NCBI GenBank assembly: GCA_013176395.1
Contig: JABMLP010000008.1
Location: forward strand, 434,001-498,000
From: Venturia oleaginea
Lineage: Eukaryota; Ascomycota; Dothideomycetes; Venturiales; Venturiaceae
Length of the DNA stretch: 64,000 nt
Direction: 5' to 3'
The notes under the pieces are model-generated. The model was given only the letters and a program-made list of their open reading frames with translations. It had not been told where the DNA came from and did not search any database. Both the position numbers and the translations under genes were made by a program. Within the stretch, counting starts at the first letter, position 1, and each line of letters begins with the position of its first letter. Shown here one piece after another: positions 47,339 to 57,914 of the stretch.

Positions 47339-49129
47339 ATGGATCTTTTTTATTTTTCATTTGAAAATCGTCTTGATGAAGATTTGAGGTACTCGCATTC
47401 GCTGGCTAGTACACCGAATTTGGTTGAGGCGCCTGCTGATCGCGTGCAGAGCATGTATTTGAGTACCAAGGATCATATTACGCATGAAGAAAGTGATCCG
47501 ACGATGCAGACGTTGGATTTATTTGACGATGACGACGACGAGCCAGAAGAAATGAAAGTGGAGCCAGAAACGGGAGCGCTGAAGACAACAACGAGAGTGA
47601 AGGGCCCGCCGGTACAATGTCAGACGCCAATAGAATCACCTAATAGACCAAGGAGTTACCTCGGAGGCGCAACACCAGCGGCATATATATCGCAATGCTT
47701 TAACGACGTCAACGGAAGCAAGAAAGGTTCAAAAGTTGTCTCTCCATCATCGGTGTATTCGAGAACACATACCCTCCAAAAACAACAGCTCCACTCCCTC
47801 CCGCAAACAAAATACGAAATGGTCGCTCATAATCAACATCCTACTCATACCCTTCGTCCCGCCGCACTAATTCATGCACCCTCACCTCTATCTCAATCTT
47901 TCCACCCGCCATCTACAATAGCACTAGCGACGATCAATACAGCCCCAGCATCGACATCTAACAAAACGGCAACAGCAATAGTCCCAGTGCCAGAAAGAGA
48001 CTCAATCCACACACCCACCTCCCAAATAACGAATTCGTACCGTCTCACGCCCACGACGAATCGCTGGCCACCCCGTAGAGAAAGTCTACCGAGTATGCTC
48101 ATCAACACGCAGAGTTTCATGAGGTATACAAATGAACGTGCTCCGACTCCGCCATCGCAGTTGCAATTGCAAGGGTTAGCGACGAGACGGTGTGCACCTC
48201 CTTTCCTGGCACCGATTGATACCAAGAAGAGTTTCGAGGCGGGGGATTGTTTGACGTCTGGGGTTAGGCGGGAGGCTGTGAGGACGGATGATGGAGGCGA
48301 GTTTGGGGGGAAGATTATTAGATTAAGGGTTAGAAGGAGAGAGGGAAGTATGAGGGGGCTTGGAGGTGGGAGGAGTCGAATCATAATCCCCGCCCCGTCT
48401 TTGACCTCCTCACACTTATCTTCGAAAACCAAGACAGCCGATGGGGAAAGGAGAGGGGGAGGAGGACAAAGCCAGCCCGCTCAAAACCTCACAACCTGGG
48501 ATTTCGACGATAAACTCTTCTTCGAAGAACTCCACCACGAATACGCCCGTCTCATCGGTCCCTTCCGTCTTTTCTCAGCCCGCTCATTGAAAACGATAAG
48601 ACTGAACTGTCTAACAGAGACGGACTCTGATTCCTTTTCACAAGAGGAGATGATGAAAAACTTCAAGAGGCCAGGGAGGGCAAAAGGAAGGTACAAATGG
48701 GTCCAACAAATCCATCGTCTTTCATCTCAACCATATCCCCCCCCAAAAAAAAAGAAGAACGACAACGACAACGACAACGACGAAGAACCAATGACACCGA
48801 CGCACGAAAGCGAAAAGGGTACGCTCGAGTTTATTCAGGATTGGTCTACGATGCGTATCGTCATCGTCCTTGTTCTCATTATATTTTTCGCGCTCTTGGT
48901 GGCTTTGTTGTGGATTCTGCTTGGTACTCGCGCTGAGAGCAATGGTGTTCGGATTTCTCTTGATGAGGCTGGACGGCCTGAGGCCAAATGGGCGCTTCCA
49001 TTAGGTGTTGTCGGGTATCGACATGCAGGGGAGAGAGTAGCTGGTGGTATGCTAGCGGGCATTTTTGCGTTGATGGTTGGTTGGACGGGAGTCGCGGGTT
49101 GGATTGTTGTTAGTTGGCTTGTTGAATAA
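47339..49129 (+). CDS. Uncharacterised fungal membrane protein
   Basis: Single exon, 596 residues from ATG 47339. It is mostly disordered and low complexity (acidic DDDDDEPEE near residue 60, then Ser/Thr/Pro-rich). A conserved-looking block WDFDDKLFFEELHHEYARLIG followed by a RLFSARSLKTIRL helix lies near residue 400. A basic KKKKNDNDNDNDEE patch precedes a strong membrane span (about residues 507-530, RIVIVLVLIIFFALLVALLW). The C-terminus ends in a second hydrophobic stretch. I have the impression of an orphan fungal family with this block plus C-terminal spans, but no function. The frame opens 30 nt earlier at a TTG, which I do not use. Confidence 0.65.
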   Translation: MDLFYFSFENRLDEDLRYSHSLASTPNLVEAPADRVQSMYLSTKDHITHEESDPTMQTLDLFDDDDDEPEEMKVEPETGALKTTTRVKGPPVQCQTPIESPNRPRSYLGGATPAAYISQCFNDVNGSKKGSKVVSPSSVYSRTHTLQKQQLHSLPQTKYEMVAHNQHPTHTLRPAALIHAPSPLSQSFHPPSTIALATINTAPASTSNKTATAIVPVPERDSIHTPTSQITNSYRLTPTTNRWPPRRESLPSMLINTQSFMRYTNERAPTPPSQLQLQGLATRRCAPPFLAPIDTKKSFEAGDCLTSGVRREAVRTDDGGEFGGKIIRLRVRRREGSMRGLGGGRSRIIIPAPSLTSSHLSSKTKTADGERRGGGGQSQPAQNLTTWDFDDKLFFEELHHEYARLIGPFRLFSARSLKTIRLNCLTETDSDSFSQEEMMKNFKRPGRAKGRYKWVQQIHRLSSQPYPPPKKKKNDNDNDNDEEPMTPTHESEKGTLEFIQDWSTMRIVIVLVLIIFFALLVALLWILLGTRAESNGVRISLDEAGRPEAKWALPLGVVGYRHAGERVAGGMLAGIFALMVGWTGVAGWIVVSWLVE

Positions 49130-49339
49130 TTCTTTCAACGATGAGAAGAGTGGGTCGTATGGCTGGAATTGGCTTTGGAAAATGGCGTGGCGCTGATTGA
49201 TGATGTGAGAGCCATCGTTCTTGTAGATTATGTAGAATAGCTTGGTCCTTTAATGATGATTGACATGAATTAGATTGTTCAAATGGGTACAGCTGGGTAT
49301 ATATAACGAAAGCAAGCAGAAAACGACTGTGTCACTACA

Positions 49340-50172
49340 TCATGGTAATTGATGAACCGTCGGCGAGCCTTCCAATTCTGCAGATGTGAAAGTAGGTCGT
49401 CCCTTTTCATATCTCACATGTCCATCTTTTTCGTGGTATCCTTGATTGTTCGGGCACTCAGCTATAGAACTTGTTCGCTTCTTCTTTTTGCGCAGCAGGA
49501 AGAAAGCTAGCGCCGCAATGCCAAAGACAACTACTGCAACGCCGATTCCGATGCCAGCTCCTGCGCCAGGAGAAAGACCGCGAGAAGCGGGCGAAAGTGT
49601 AGTGTTTGGGGTGGAGGAGGTTGAGGAGGGTGTCGAAGAGGTGACTGTGGATGTTTGAGAACTGGTGGAAGTTGGACTAGATTGAGAGGCAGAGGATGCG
49701 CGAGATATCGTTGTAGAGCTAGACGAAGCTTTCGACGAGGCAGTTGCTCCTTTGTTCTGCGACCATGTCACAGCCTTGCTGCCAGCCTTGTTCAGGAATT
49801 CAAATGTAACGGTATTGCCCATCACAGATGGATTGAAGAAGAAGTGGCAGAATATCCTTTCGGTGCCATTCGTTTTCGCTATGTCCTTGAATGGGAAGGT
49901 AAGGGGAGAGGAGGCGAGCTTCGCGGCTAAGGTATTGGTATAGACTGATCTATGTTAGTTCTATCTTCTAATCCTCGTTCAGAAAATCGCTTACTGCCAG
50001 ACTCCGAGACACAAGTCAAATCGATCTCTGGGTTCGTCGCCGGCGTCCATTCCAACACCATAGAGTCTCCCATATTGACGGGGCCAAAACTTCCTGTCGC
50101 TGCGATTGGTGGTACGGCAGCTCCCGCTGGAGGCCACACCCATGTTTGAGCATCAGTAGAAGTTGTCGACAT
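49340..50172 (-). CDS. Single-pass Ser/Thr-rich surface protein
   Basis: Exons are 50172-49995 and 49944-49340 (50-nt intron), giving 260 residues. The N-terminal domain (about residues 10-120; TWVWPPAGAAVPPIAATG, EWTPATNPEIDL, then RIFCHFFFNPS) is probably extracellular. A Ser/Thr stalk follows (about 125-170, suited to O-glycosylation), a single span (GAGAGIGIGVAVVVFGIAAL... near 178-200), a basic stop-transfer (LRKKKKR) and a short cytosolic tail. This is the layout of many fungal cell-surface sensors and mucin-like proteins, but I do not recognise the ectodomain. No signal peptide follows the ATG used; the frame stays open upstream through a hydrophobic stretch (LIFGLAFG) without an ATG, so a 5' exon carrying the signal may be missing. 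Confidence 0.65.
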
Positions 50173-50912
50173 CCCGAATGCCAACCCGAAGATTAGTTGA
50201 GGTGGGAATGAGAGTGTAGAGATATGTAGCGAGGTGCGCTAAGACGAACGGAAACTGGAACAACAAGAGACACAACGCGGATGAGCGCGCACACATCAAG
50301 AGAGAGACGTCAAAATTGTCAAGACAACAAACTGATTATGAAATTGGAAGCATGAAAGAAGAAGTAGAAGACATAGGCAAGTAACAAGGAAACCAAGAGA
50401 ATATGATAAGCAGCCCTTATTTGGGTGTCACAAGAATAGCGAACGTCCCGTCTTTGCCTTACCTAAAATGACCAGTGAGCCTGCGGGAAACGAGGCTGAA
50501 GCTCTCTAGACTCTCCTATAGGCGCCTGTACACCCCATGCAAGAGTTTAGTGGCTGGGTCTGGAATAGGCCACCCCCTTGTCTGAGAGACACGACAGGTC
50601 CATGATCTCGCGTTATTGGACAGGATATACAAGCGTGCAGAATTTGTACACCTTCCAAGCATGTCGTGGCTGTATGCGATGTGCTCGGAGGCACTGCACG
50701 CGAAGAGACTGAATCCAAAAGGACCGTCCAGGGGAGTGTGCTGCAGCTCTCCAAGGAGTGGAATGGGATGGGGTGTAATCAAGCCTTTTGAGAGGAAGCT
50801 CTTTGCTGTTGAGGATGAATAAGTAGAATGGAGTGGATTGAACGAGACGGCTTGAAATAAAGACACGACTGGGTAACGTGATTTTCACGTGACTCTGTGC
50901 TGGCAAATTATA
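50173..50912. other. Intergenic, no supported gene
   Basis: Promoter side of the surface-protein gene up to the TA of the decayed transposon. A small minus frame reads MCARSSALCLLLFQFPFVLA at about 50,300 (a signal-peptide look-alike), but I could not join it to the downstream gene. Confidence 0.4.
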
Positions 50913-52751
50913 ACGTAATCCACCATCGAGCGGTGCACACCACAGAGCGCTACACATTTTCGTATCCTCATCGATTAACCCACAATGCCACCACAACTAG
51001 TCAATACAAAGGCCCAGAAAGAGGGTCAACTACTCCTTGCTCATGGCGCTTATTTGAAAGGCCATTTTCCAAGTATTCGAGAGGCCGCTGATGCCTATTC
51101 TGTCCCATTTACTTCCCTCGCCTCCCGCCTTCGCGGACGCGCTTCACGCGTCGATTCGCGCCCAAATTGCCAAAGCTTACGGATACGGAAGAGGAGGTCG
51201 TTGAGCATTGGATGCTATCTATGGATGAAAGAGGTTATCCTTTGACCGTTCCTGGGTACGCGATGCGGCAAAAATCGTACTCGAGCAGCGTGTAGGCTCA
51301 GATTGCAAAATCGGTGTCAATTGGCCTCAGCGATACATCAACCGCCGCCCTAGCCTCAAATCGCGATATTCACGCAGCTACGATAATCAAAGGGCAAGAT
51401 GCGAAGATCCAGCCCTTATTGGGGCCTGGTTTCGGCTTGTACAAAACACAATCGCTAAATACGGCATCCTTAATAACGATATCTACAACTTCGACGAAAC
51501 TGGCTTTGGAATGGGCCTTGCAAGTACCTCACGCGTAGTTACTGCCTCAGATAGGCGTGGCAGACCCCCTCAATTACAGCCTGGCGATCGCGAATGGGTT
51601 ACGGCAATCGAATCGATCAATGCGCTGGGTTGGAGCCTCCCGCCGATGGTGATCTTCAAAGGCAAGGTACATATATGATCTTGGTACGAAAACAACAATC
51701 TACCGCCTGATTGGACAATCGCTTTGAGTACAAATGGATGGACTAATGACAAGCTTGGATTACATTGGTTAAAAGAGGTTTTCGAGCCAAATACAGCTGC
51801 AAGAAAGGTTGGTAGCTATGGACTACTGATTCTGGATGGTCACGACAGCCACGCAACGCCAGAATTTGATCAATTTTGTGCAGACCGAATGATTATTACT
51901 CTTTGTATACCACCGCATTTATCACATCTTCTTCAACCTCTCGATATTGGTTGTTTTTCGGTCCTCAAGCGTACCTACGGCCACCAAGTCTCGGAATATA
52001 TGAGGCTTGGCATAAATCATATCGACAAAATTGAGTTCCTTCACGCCTTTAAAATTACTCGAATTAGTGCCCTCACACTAAGCAATATTCAAGGCAGCTT
52101 CACTGCTGCCGGTCTCGTACCTCTTGATCCGGATCAGGTACTTTCAACCATCCAGATTAGGCCATTTACCCCTACAGCGCCCTTGGCCGCAAACCAAGAG
52201 CAATGGCAACCAGAAACACCTCAGAATCTAACCCAGTTAGAGCTGCAGGTAGCTACAATCAAAGGCTATCTTAAGAGACGTTCAAAAAGTCCACCAAGAC
52301 CAACAGATCAGGCCCTTAATCAGCTTGTCAAGGGCTGCAAGATCCCGATGCAAGGCGCCGCTTTACTAGCTGCGGAAAATGAGAAATAAGGGCTGCAAAT
52401 GAGAGGCAGAAGCGAAAGAGGCAATTAAATAGGAGATATATTAGTCAATCAAGCGCTTTAACTGTTGCAGAGGGCTCAAGCTTACTTCAACTTTCTAAAG
52501 AAGCTTCGGTTATCAGCAGTAACCAGGTTGATCAAGAGCCTTATATTGAGGAAGAACCACCAAATGAAGAGGAGAACATTGTAATTACTTGATTTATTTG
52601 TCGCAGTGGTGACCATTTTGCAATCAACTGTCAGAAATATATATAGGAATATTTAAAAATGAGAGATTTATTGGTGCATAATAGAGTAATTGATGAGGAT
52701 ACGAAAATGTGTACCGCTCCGTGGTGTGTACCGCTCGATGTTGGATTACGT
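50913..52751 (+). mobile_element. Fot1/pogo-like DNA transposon, decayed copy
   Basis: 1,839-bp element bounded by TA (50911-50912, 52752-52753). The inverted ends read ACGTAATCCACCATCGAGCG at the left, with a near-perfect copy at the right (one substitution), and share a further repeat with CACACCAC. The termini resemble, but are not identical to, those of the element at 7,047; it is a related but distinct family. Confidence 0.9.
50985..52593 (+). pseudogene. Degenerate Fot1/pogo-like transposase
   Basis: Start MPPQLVNTKAQKEGQ at 50985. The same domain order as the intact copy can be followed through breaks: a frameshift near 51,170; degenerate sequence to about 51,400; NFDETGFGMG (first acid); an in-frame TGA at about 51,675; LLILDGHDSH (second acid) and SHLLQPLDIG (third acid) intact in one frame; another frameshift near 52,385; an acidic tail, then a zinc-knuckle remnant (ICRSGDHFAINC) lacking its first Cys. 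Not able to make a full transposase. Confidence 0.88.
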
Positions 52752-52898
52752 TAGTACCAAATTATTGTGAAAGATAATCATTCTGTTCTGCCAAATCAAT
52801 TTGATATGAGAAAATAACTAAGATCGAACCAGCGAGCTCGTAAGTAGTTCGCGAATAAAACTAGATATAAATGCTACTTATCTAGCTAGAAACGAATA

Positions 52899-53232
52899 AC
52901 GTATTCCACCACCGAGCCGGCCACTTTTCCTTGGCACGACCAACTCATGTTACGACTCTTCAATTTTATCGCTATCAACAATAGATTCCAAGTCTGTCGT
53001 GCTGCTATCTGATCCAGAAGATATCTCAATATCCTTTTTACACCTTCGCGCATTGTGCCCAGGCTTTGAAATTGGCCAGAGGTATAGGCCTGAAGAGCGA
53101 GATCAATTCTGCCTTCTTCTTGAACGGCTATCGCGTTGCGTTGTTGAGACATTGCGTGTTGAAGAGGATAAGGGCTGTGCCAAGGAAAAGTGGCCGGCTC
53201 GGTGGTGTGGCCGGCTCGGTGGTGGAATACGT
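52899..53232 (-). mobile_element. 334-bp internally deleted Fot1-like element (MITE-like)
   Basis: Flanked by TA (52897-52898, 53233-53234), with termini ACGTATTCCACCACCGAGCC in inverted orientation. Read on the minus strand, it begins with a transposase start (MSQQRNAIAVQEEGRIDLAL) and after about 30 codons jumps (near 53,060) to the zinc-knuckle end and acidic tail (GHNARRCKKD...TTDLESIVDSD). The middle of the transposase is deleted. The tail matches the intact element at 7,047 almost word for word, so it derives from that family. The end at 53,190-53,223 carries a 17-bp tandem duplication. Confidence 0.88.
53190..53223. repeat. 17-bp tandem duplication within a transposon end
   Basis: GTGGCCGGCTCGGTGGT occurs twice in a row just inside the terminal ACGTATTCC; the other end of the element has one copy. 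Confidence 0.85.
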
Positions 53233-53566
53233 TATACCGAAGAATAAGAACAAAGAGTACTATCTAAAGCCCAAAGCTATAAAATAATCTCCAGTCTGTA
53301 CTATATTCTCTCTACCTATATCCAAGACCAACCATCCGATGTAAGAGCCCTTACTTCCCCCAAAAAAACCATCGTACGTCTAGAAGACTGAATTTTCGCT
53401 AGACAGAAAACAAAAACGTAACCTAGTTTCAAGACAATAAAAATTGAAAGCCAGTACTGGCTTTGAAAGACGGACACAAATTTATTCCCCATGAATAAGA
53501 AGTAGTAAAGCTACCCTCTCCAAAATCTCCACACACTCACTCTTTAGCACAGAAGCAAAAACAAAA
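53233..53566. other. AT-rich spacer between transposon remnant and 5S gene
   Basis: 334 bp without a gene; its right end forms the T-tract downstream of the 5S gene. Confidence 0.5.
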
Positions 53567-53685
53567 ACATACTACAGCGGGGATTCGCTGGTGGTTACCC
53601 ACCCAACTACTAATTCGCCGATATCAAGCTTATCTATGAGTGAGCGAACGGGGACTCGAGTTCTCTTAATTCTGTGGTCGTATGT
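53567..53685 (-). rRNA. 5S ribosomal RNA gene, divergent type
   Basis: Minus strand. It begins ACATACGACCA, contains TTAGTAGTTGGGTGGGT and ACCACCAGCGAATCCCCGCTG, ends GTATGT and is followed by a five-T Pol III terminator: the ends and 3' half of a fungal 5S RNA. Length is 119 nt, as expected, with ACATAC pairing with GTATGT (helix I). Bases 14-66 differ strongly from the usual fungal 5S as I remember it (helix II there is a GGGTGTGG type), yet they still fold. Helix II reads G14AATTAAG21 against C58TTGATATC66 with A64 bulged, and helix III pairs G29-A30-G31 with C46-T47-C48. Helix V has at least one mismatch. Compensated helices argue for a functional variant type rather than a random relic. 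Confidence 0.85.
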
Positions 53686-53756
53686 ACGTGAGGGACAATG
53701 AAATTTGAATATATTATGACGGACAGTAGCTGGAAATCAAAACGTGGAGCCTATCT

Positions 53757-56700
53757 CTACCCACAAAGCGGCGTCACTTCCAAATGCAGACCGTGGACTC
53801 TAGTAAATCGATGATGAATGTACCCGAATTGATTCGCTATACATGTGTATCTCATTTTGCCTCTCAACATCTTTACAACTCGGTTTCGACTGTGACATTG
53901 GTTAGCGACGTGTCCAGATTGGAACAGGTAATATAGTAGCTTAGCTCCTGGCTCTCGTCCCTTCATACTGAAACGACTCTTGAGTCTATGACCCAAGACC
54001 TTCGTCTCATCTTTCGCAAACTTCATATGTCTTAACGCTTTGATATTCATCCGACCTCTTTGCTTGCGGTGCATCTCCGCCTTGCTCGCCCGCTCATCTT
54101 GCTTTTGCCTTCTCTTCTTCAATTCCTCGTCCTCGATTTCTGAGTCCGTGAGATCCTCCTGCACGATGACCGAGGAGCCGTCGTCCGAGATGATATCCGA
54201 ATCGGAGGCATATTGACCGAGCTCGTGGCCAAATTCGCTGGCATCCGGGTTTGTCGAATCGTTTGTCGGTGGTGTATCGATTTCTGCTTCGTAGCCTGGT
54301 GCTTTCCGTGGCACTTGCACTGGCTCAACAATTTCTGCATCTTTTTCGTCGTCATCGAGGTCTTTGCCAGTGCCGTCCACTTCATTCGAACCGTCCACTT
54401 TCCCTTCGCTGATGAGCTCTTTCACTGTGTCTGGCGTCTCTCTTTTCACGATTCGGGATCGATACCCCTCAGCAACAGTGCAGCGCCAACTCTCGTAAGT
54501 CTCATGCTCATCGTTCGTCTTGACCCACTGGTAATGCGAGTTGTCCATGCCAGCCTTGAATCTTATCGTCAAACGAACTGTTCCAAGTTTTTCTGCATCC
54601 ACGTGCTCGTCCTTCTCAATATCGGGAATGTAATTCTCTTTGAGTTGTTTGACTTGCGAAGTCCTGTATACCGGGAGCACAATATCTGTAGACGTGTTGT
54701 CGACCAGGTCTGAAAGCCAGTAAACGGCATAACCCACGGGCTTTCGACCACTCGAGTTGTAGAAGTCGAGATGAAGAGCAGACTGGTAACGGTGACGAAC
54801 GGGGATTAGGATTCGATGACGTTGCAATTCATTGCTTCCTTCCTGGATGTAGCCCAAGTTCCATTCCGTCGCATTTGACGTCGAGTTCTTGTCAATCCAG
54901 CTTCGGGAAATGCGGCCTTTGCCTGAGTCCGTGCGAAGAGAGATTCGTGTGCCTGACAAAGTCCCAGTTGCATCACTCTCAACGGCAACCTTTTTGCCGA
55001 GAATTTCAACAGAGCCCAGGTCCCACCCAAGCATGTTTGGGGGAAGCTTGAGATCAACTGATCGGAACAGCACAGAGACCATGATACGCCCGTAGCCCAT
55101 ACCGCCATCTAGGGCATATACAGCTGTATTTTGTGAGGTAGACTGAAGAATATCGCTCAGTTTGATGGTCACTGCGCCCAAAATAGGATCATGCTCTCGG
55201 TGCAAACTGTTTCGGCAAGTGATAGTATAAGTTTCGTTACGCCAATCTCGAACGAAGCGTTCAGTTTGAGCGTTGAATATCGGTGTTGAGCTTTTGACTT
55301 TGACACGCGTTTTGAAAACCAATTGATCGTTTTGGAGAATTGTGCAATACGAGGATGGCAAGTTGTCGCCCTCCTCATCTGTGTTTTCACCAGTAATTTG
55401 TGCGGGTGTCCATGCTTTGTAGTCACCAAAACTACCGCTGGGTCGATGAACTTCGAGATTCCGTACTTCATGGATGAGGATGGAGCAGATGCCACTTGGC
55501 AGCGATGGATCTGGTGGCGTAGTGGTAACGTCGATTTCCTGCTGCGTGGTCACTGTGCCCTTGTCATCCTGGAATTCAGGTCGATTCCGGATCTCTTCAG
55601 GGATACCGACGTCCAAGCCTTCTGTCTTCAAGGACTCCTTGAATTGCGAGCGCGGGAAATACCCAATGTCCCAGTAAAGTTTGCCGGGCAAAGGCTCGCC
55701 CCTGTCGTCTTCGAGAGTGTCCACGCGTTCGGAGATGGTGTTGGCATAATTCTTGATCAGGTCTCGCAGATCAAAATGTGTTTTGCCCACCACATCGTCA
55801 GCCGTGATCATGTCCGAATCCCATAGTTCTACTGAAAGCTTTTCACCGGAGGTTAGTTGGTCCTGGTACACGAGGATACATGTCTGCTCATTCCATCTCG
55901 GGTCGAGATCTTGTTCAATGATCCGGGTGCAATAAACAGGCTTGCCGAATTCAGAGTATGCAAGAGTAATGAAAGGATCGCTTTTGCCAGATCGATCCTG
56001 AGCTGCAATTCCCTCTGCACGCTTGATTTTGACGTAAATCAACCCCACGGCATCCGTTTCCTTCTTCACGCTATCTCCTTGCAGCATCTTCGACATATCC
56101 ATGATCAAACTGCGAGGTGCTACGTAGATATCGAGTGCCGCAGCGATTGAGGAGTTGATGAAGCCGGAGATGAAGGGTAAGTCGAGTACATTGACTCCCT
56201 TTGAAGTAAGAGGCACTGCCGAGGCGTCGATTTTTGGCAGACCCATGAAAGTGAATGTCAGGTTTCGTAGAAATGGTGGGTTTGGCTATCGTTTTGGTTA
56301 GCTTTCTAAAGTCTCTAGCATCTCCAAATAGCTTACGGTAAGCTGGAATCGCAGCCTGATTGTCCCAATTATGCCATTCAGCTCGACGAAAATCGGAAGC
56401 GGGACACCGACAAGGCCCTTGATTCCGAGGTAGAAGATGACCTCAAGATGCAAATTCTTGGCTTTTCCGATAACTCCTTTGGCCGGAATAGCTTGATATG
56501 CGAATGATGCTTCGAGGTTATAATACTTAGCGTCAGGATCATCTTCTCCTTCTAGTTCTCGTTCTTCAGCCTTTTTGGCCTTTTCATCTTGCGACATTTC
56601 CTTGTGGTTGGCCTTGTCTTTCGCAGTGCTGTCTTCCTCAGCTGATGGCAGAGCACGCAGAGACAGAATTTTGAAAGATTCATCACCCAGCCCTATGGAA

Positions 56701-57627
56701 GAGACCTTGACATTGTGGATCAATGCGGCCGGAACAGATGCTTGCATCACGTCCTGTCATGAATATCAGCTGTGAATCATATCTAAAAGTTGAATTTGAC
56801 GCAGCTTACCTCGAGCGTATCAGCCATTGCAGCAAACATCTCAGGGTTGATCAAGTTCCAGACAATGTGCATCAACGAGTTCATCCACTCCACAGACTCT
56901 GGGACTAGCGATTCTGTTGCAGCAATCGCTCTCTTACGCTCCGCGTCCCAGTTGATAGAGTTAGCATCCTCCTGGATCCTACGGAGCCAAAGATGAATTC
57001 CAGAGGCAACTAGGACTCCGGTGAAAAGCGATGCGAGAAGGCCTTTCCAACCTCCCCCAAGAAACAGCCCGTTGAGAAGCACGATTCCTGCAACTATGGC
57101 AGCAGTAGTTCCTCGCACAGCTCCTTCCAGTGCGTAGAAACTAGCTTTGACATCAGCAACGGGTACGGGATGGTACACGACCTCATGGTTTTTGCTGTGA
57201 TGAAGATAATCCTTGGTCCTGTTCTGATCTGCTTCGGGCGGAGCCAAATCATCCAGAGTTTGGCGGTAGGCCTCGCCTTCTCCAGTTGGCAAATGCTCAG
57301 CGTGTGGCACCGTAATCTTCGGTCGGCGAATTGAGTCGGCGAATGAGCCATCAACATCTTGGATCAATACTTCATTCTTGGTGGTAGGATCAATAACTTT
57401 CCTCCTCGAAGCCTTCTTCGCAGCGGCGAGTTTGGCAGCTTCCTTGTCCGACAGGTCCTTGCCAGAGGCAGCTTTGGAAGCGTCAGCATTCTGAAGCTTG
57501 AGTCTTTCTGCCAGTTCAGTCGCGAGCTTCTGGACGGTGGGGACCTGGGGTTGTCAGCGGGAAATTGAAGTTGATAGATCAGCGGTGAGGAAGTCTATAC
57601 CTTGTTGCGAGCAGAGTAGGGAGGCAT
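53757..57627 (-). CDS. Tricalbin-like SMP/C2 protein (copy A)
   Basis: ER-plasma-membrane contact-site lipid-transfer protein of the tricalbin/extended-synaptotagmin family. Exons: 57627-57601 (MPPYSARNK), 57544-56810, 56753-56337, 56285-53757, giving 1,235 codons if the last exon is read through. A Lys/Ala-rich N-terminus precedes a membrane hairpin (about 148-195, AAIVAGIVLLNGLFLGGG...). The SMP domain (about 215-470) begins at VPESVEWMNSLMHIVWNLINPEM. C2A starts near 475 (GLIYVKIKRAEG, Asp-rich loop QDRSGKSDPFITLAYSEFGK), C2B near 660 (PSGICSILIHEVRNLEV), then a basic-acidic tail. The end probably uses a lost intron: at 53,947-53,890 the acceptor and branch site are perfect, but the donor reads GAGCTA instead of GT. 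Divergent from copy B. Confidence 0.88.
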
Positions 57628-57914
57628 CTTATCCCAATGTCACTACAGCACTCAGCAACTCCAACCTCAATTGCGAGCTGCTCGTACAACAGATGGATTG
57701 AAGCTCAGAGGTTGACAGTGAGCGACGGACTCCTGCCTTGGATGTTTCAATTGCGTATTGCACCAAACCGTGCACCCACCGGACAGTCGTCACCGCCTGG
57801 AATGTGACATCATAGTAGTCTCAGCTCTTCCAACCTTTGAAGAAGTCACGATGCTCGATCCCCCGTCCACCACCAGCTGAGTTGGAGGAGCTGTTGGAGA
57901 GTCACCCACAAGAG
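57628..57914. promoter_or_regulatory. Bidirectional promoter, tricalbin copies A and B
   Basis: 287 bp between the two start codons (57627 minus, 57915 plus), AT-poor, with no other feature. Confidence 0.55.

Noticed and set aside
47893..48432. 179-codon minus frame
   Set aside because: Antisense shadow of a low-complexity Ser/Thr/Pro coding region.
50913..52751. RIP as the cause of decay in this transposon
   Set aside because: Large parts of the frame remain open and base composition is not strongly shifted; breaks look like frameshifts and isolated substitutions. I could not compute TpA/ApT indices.
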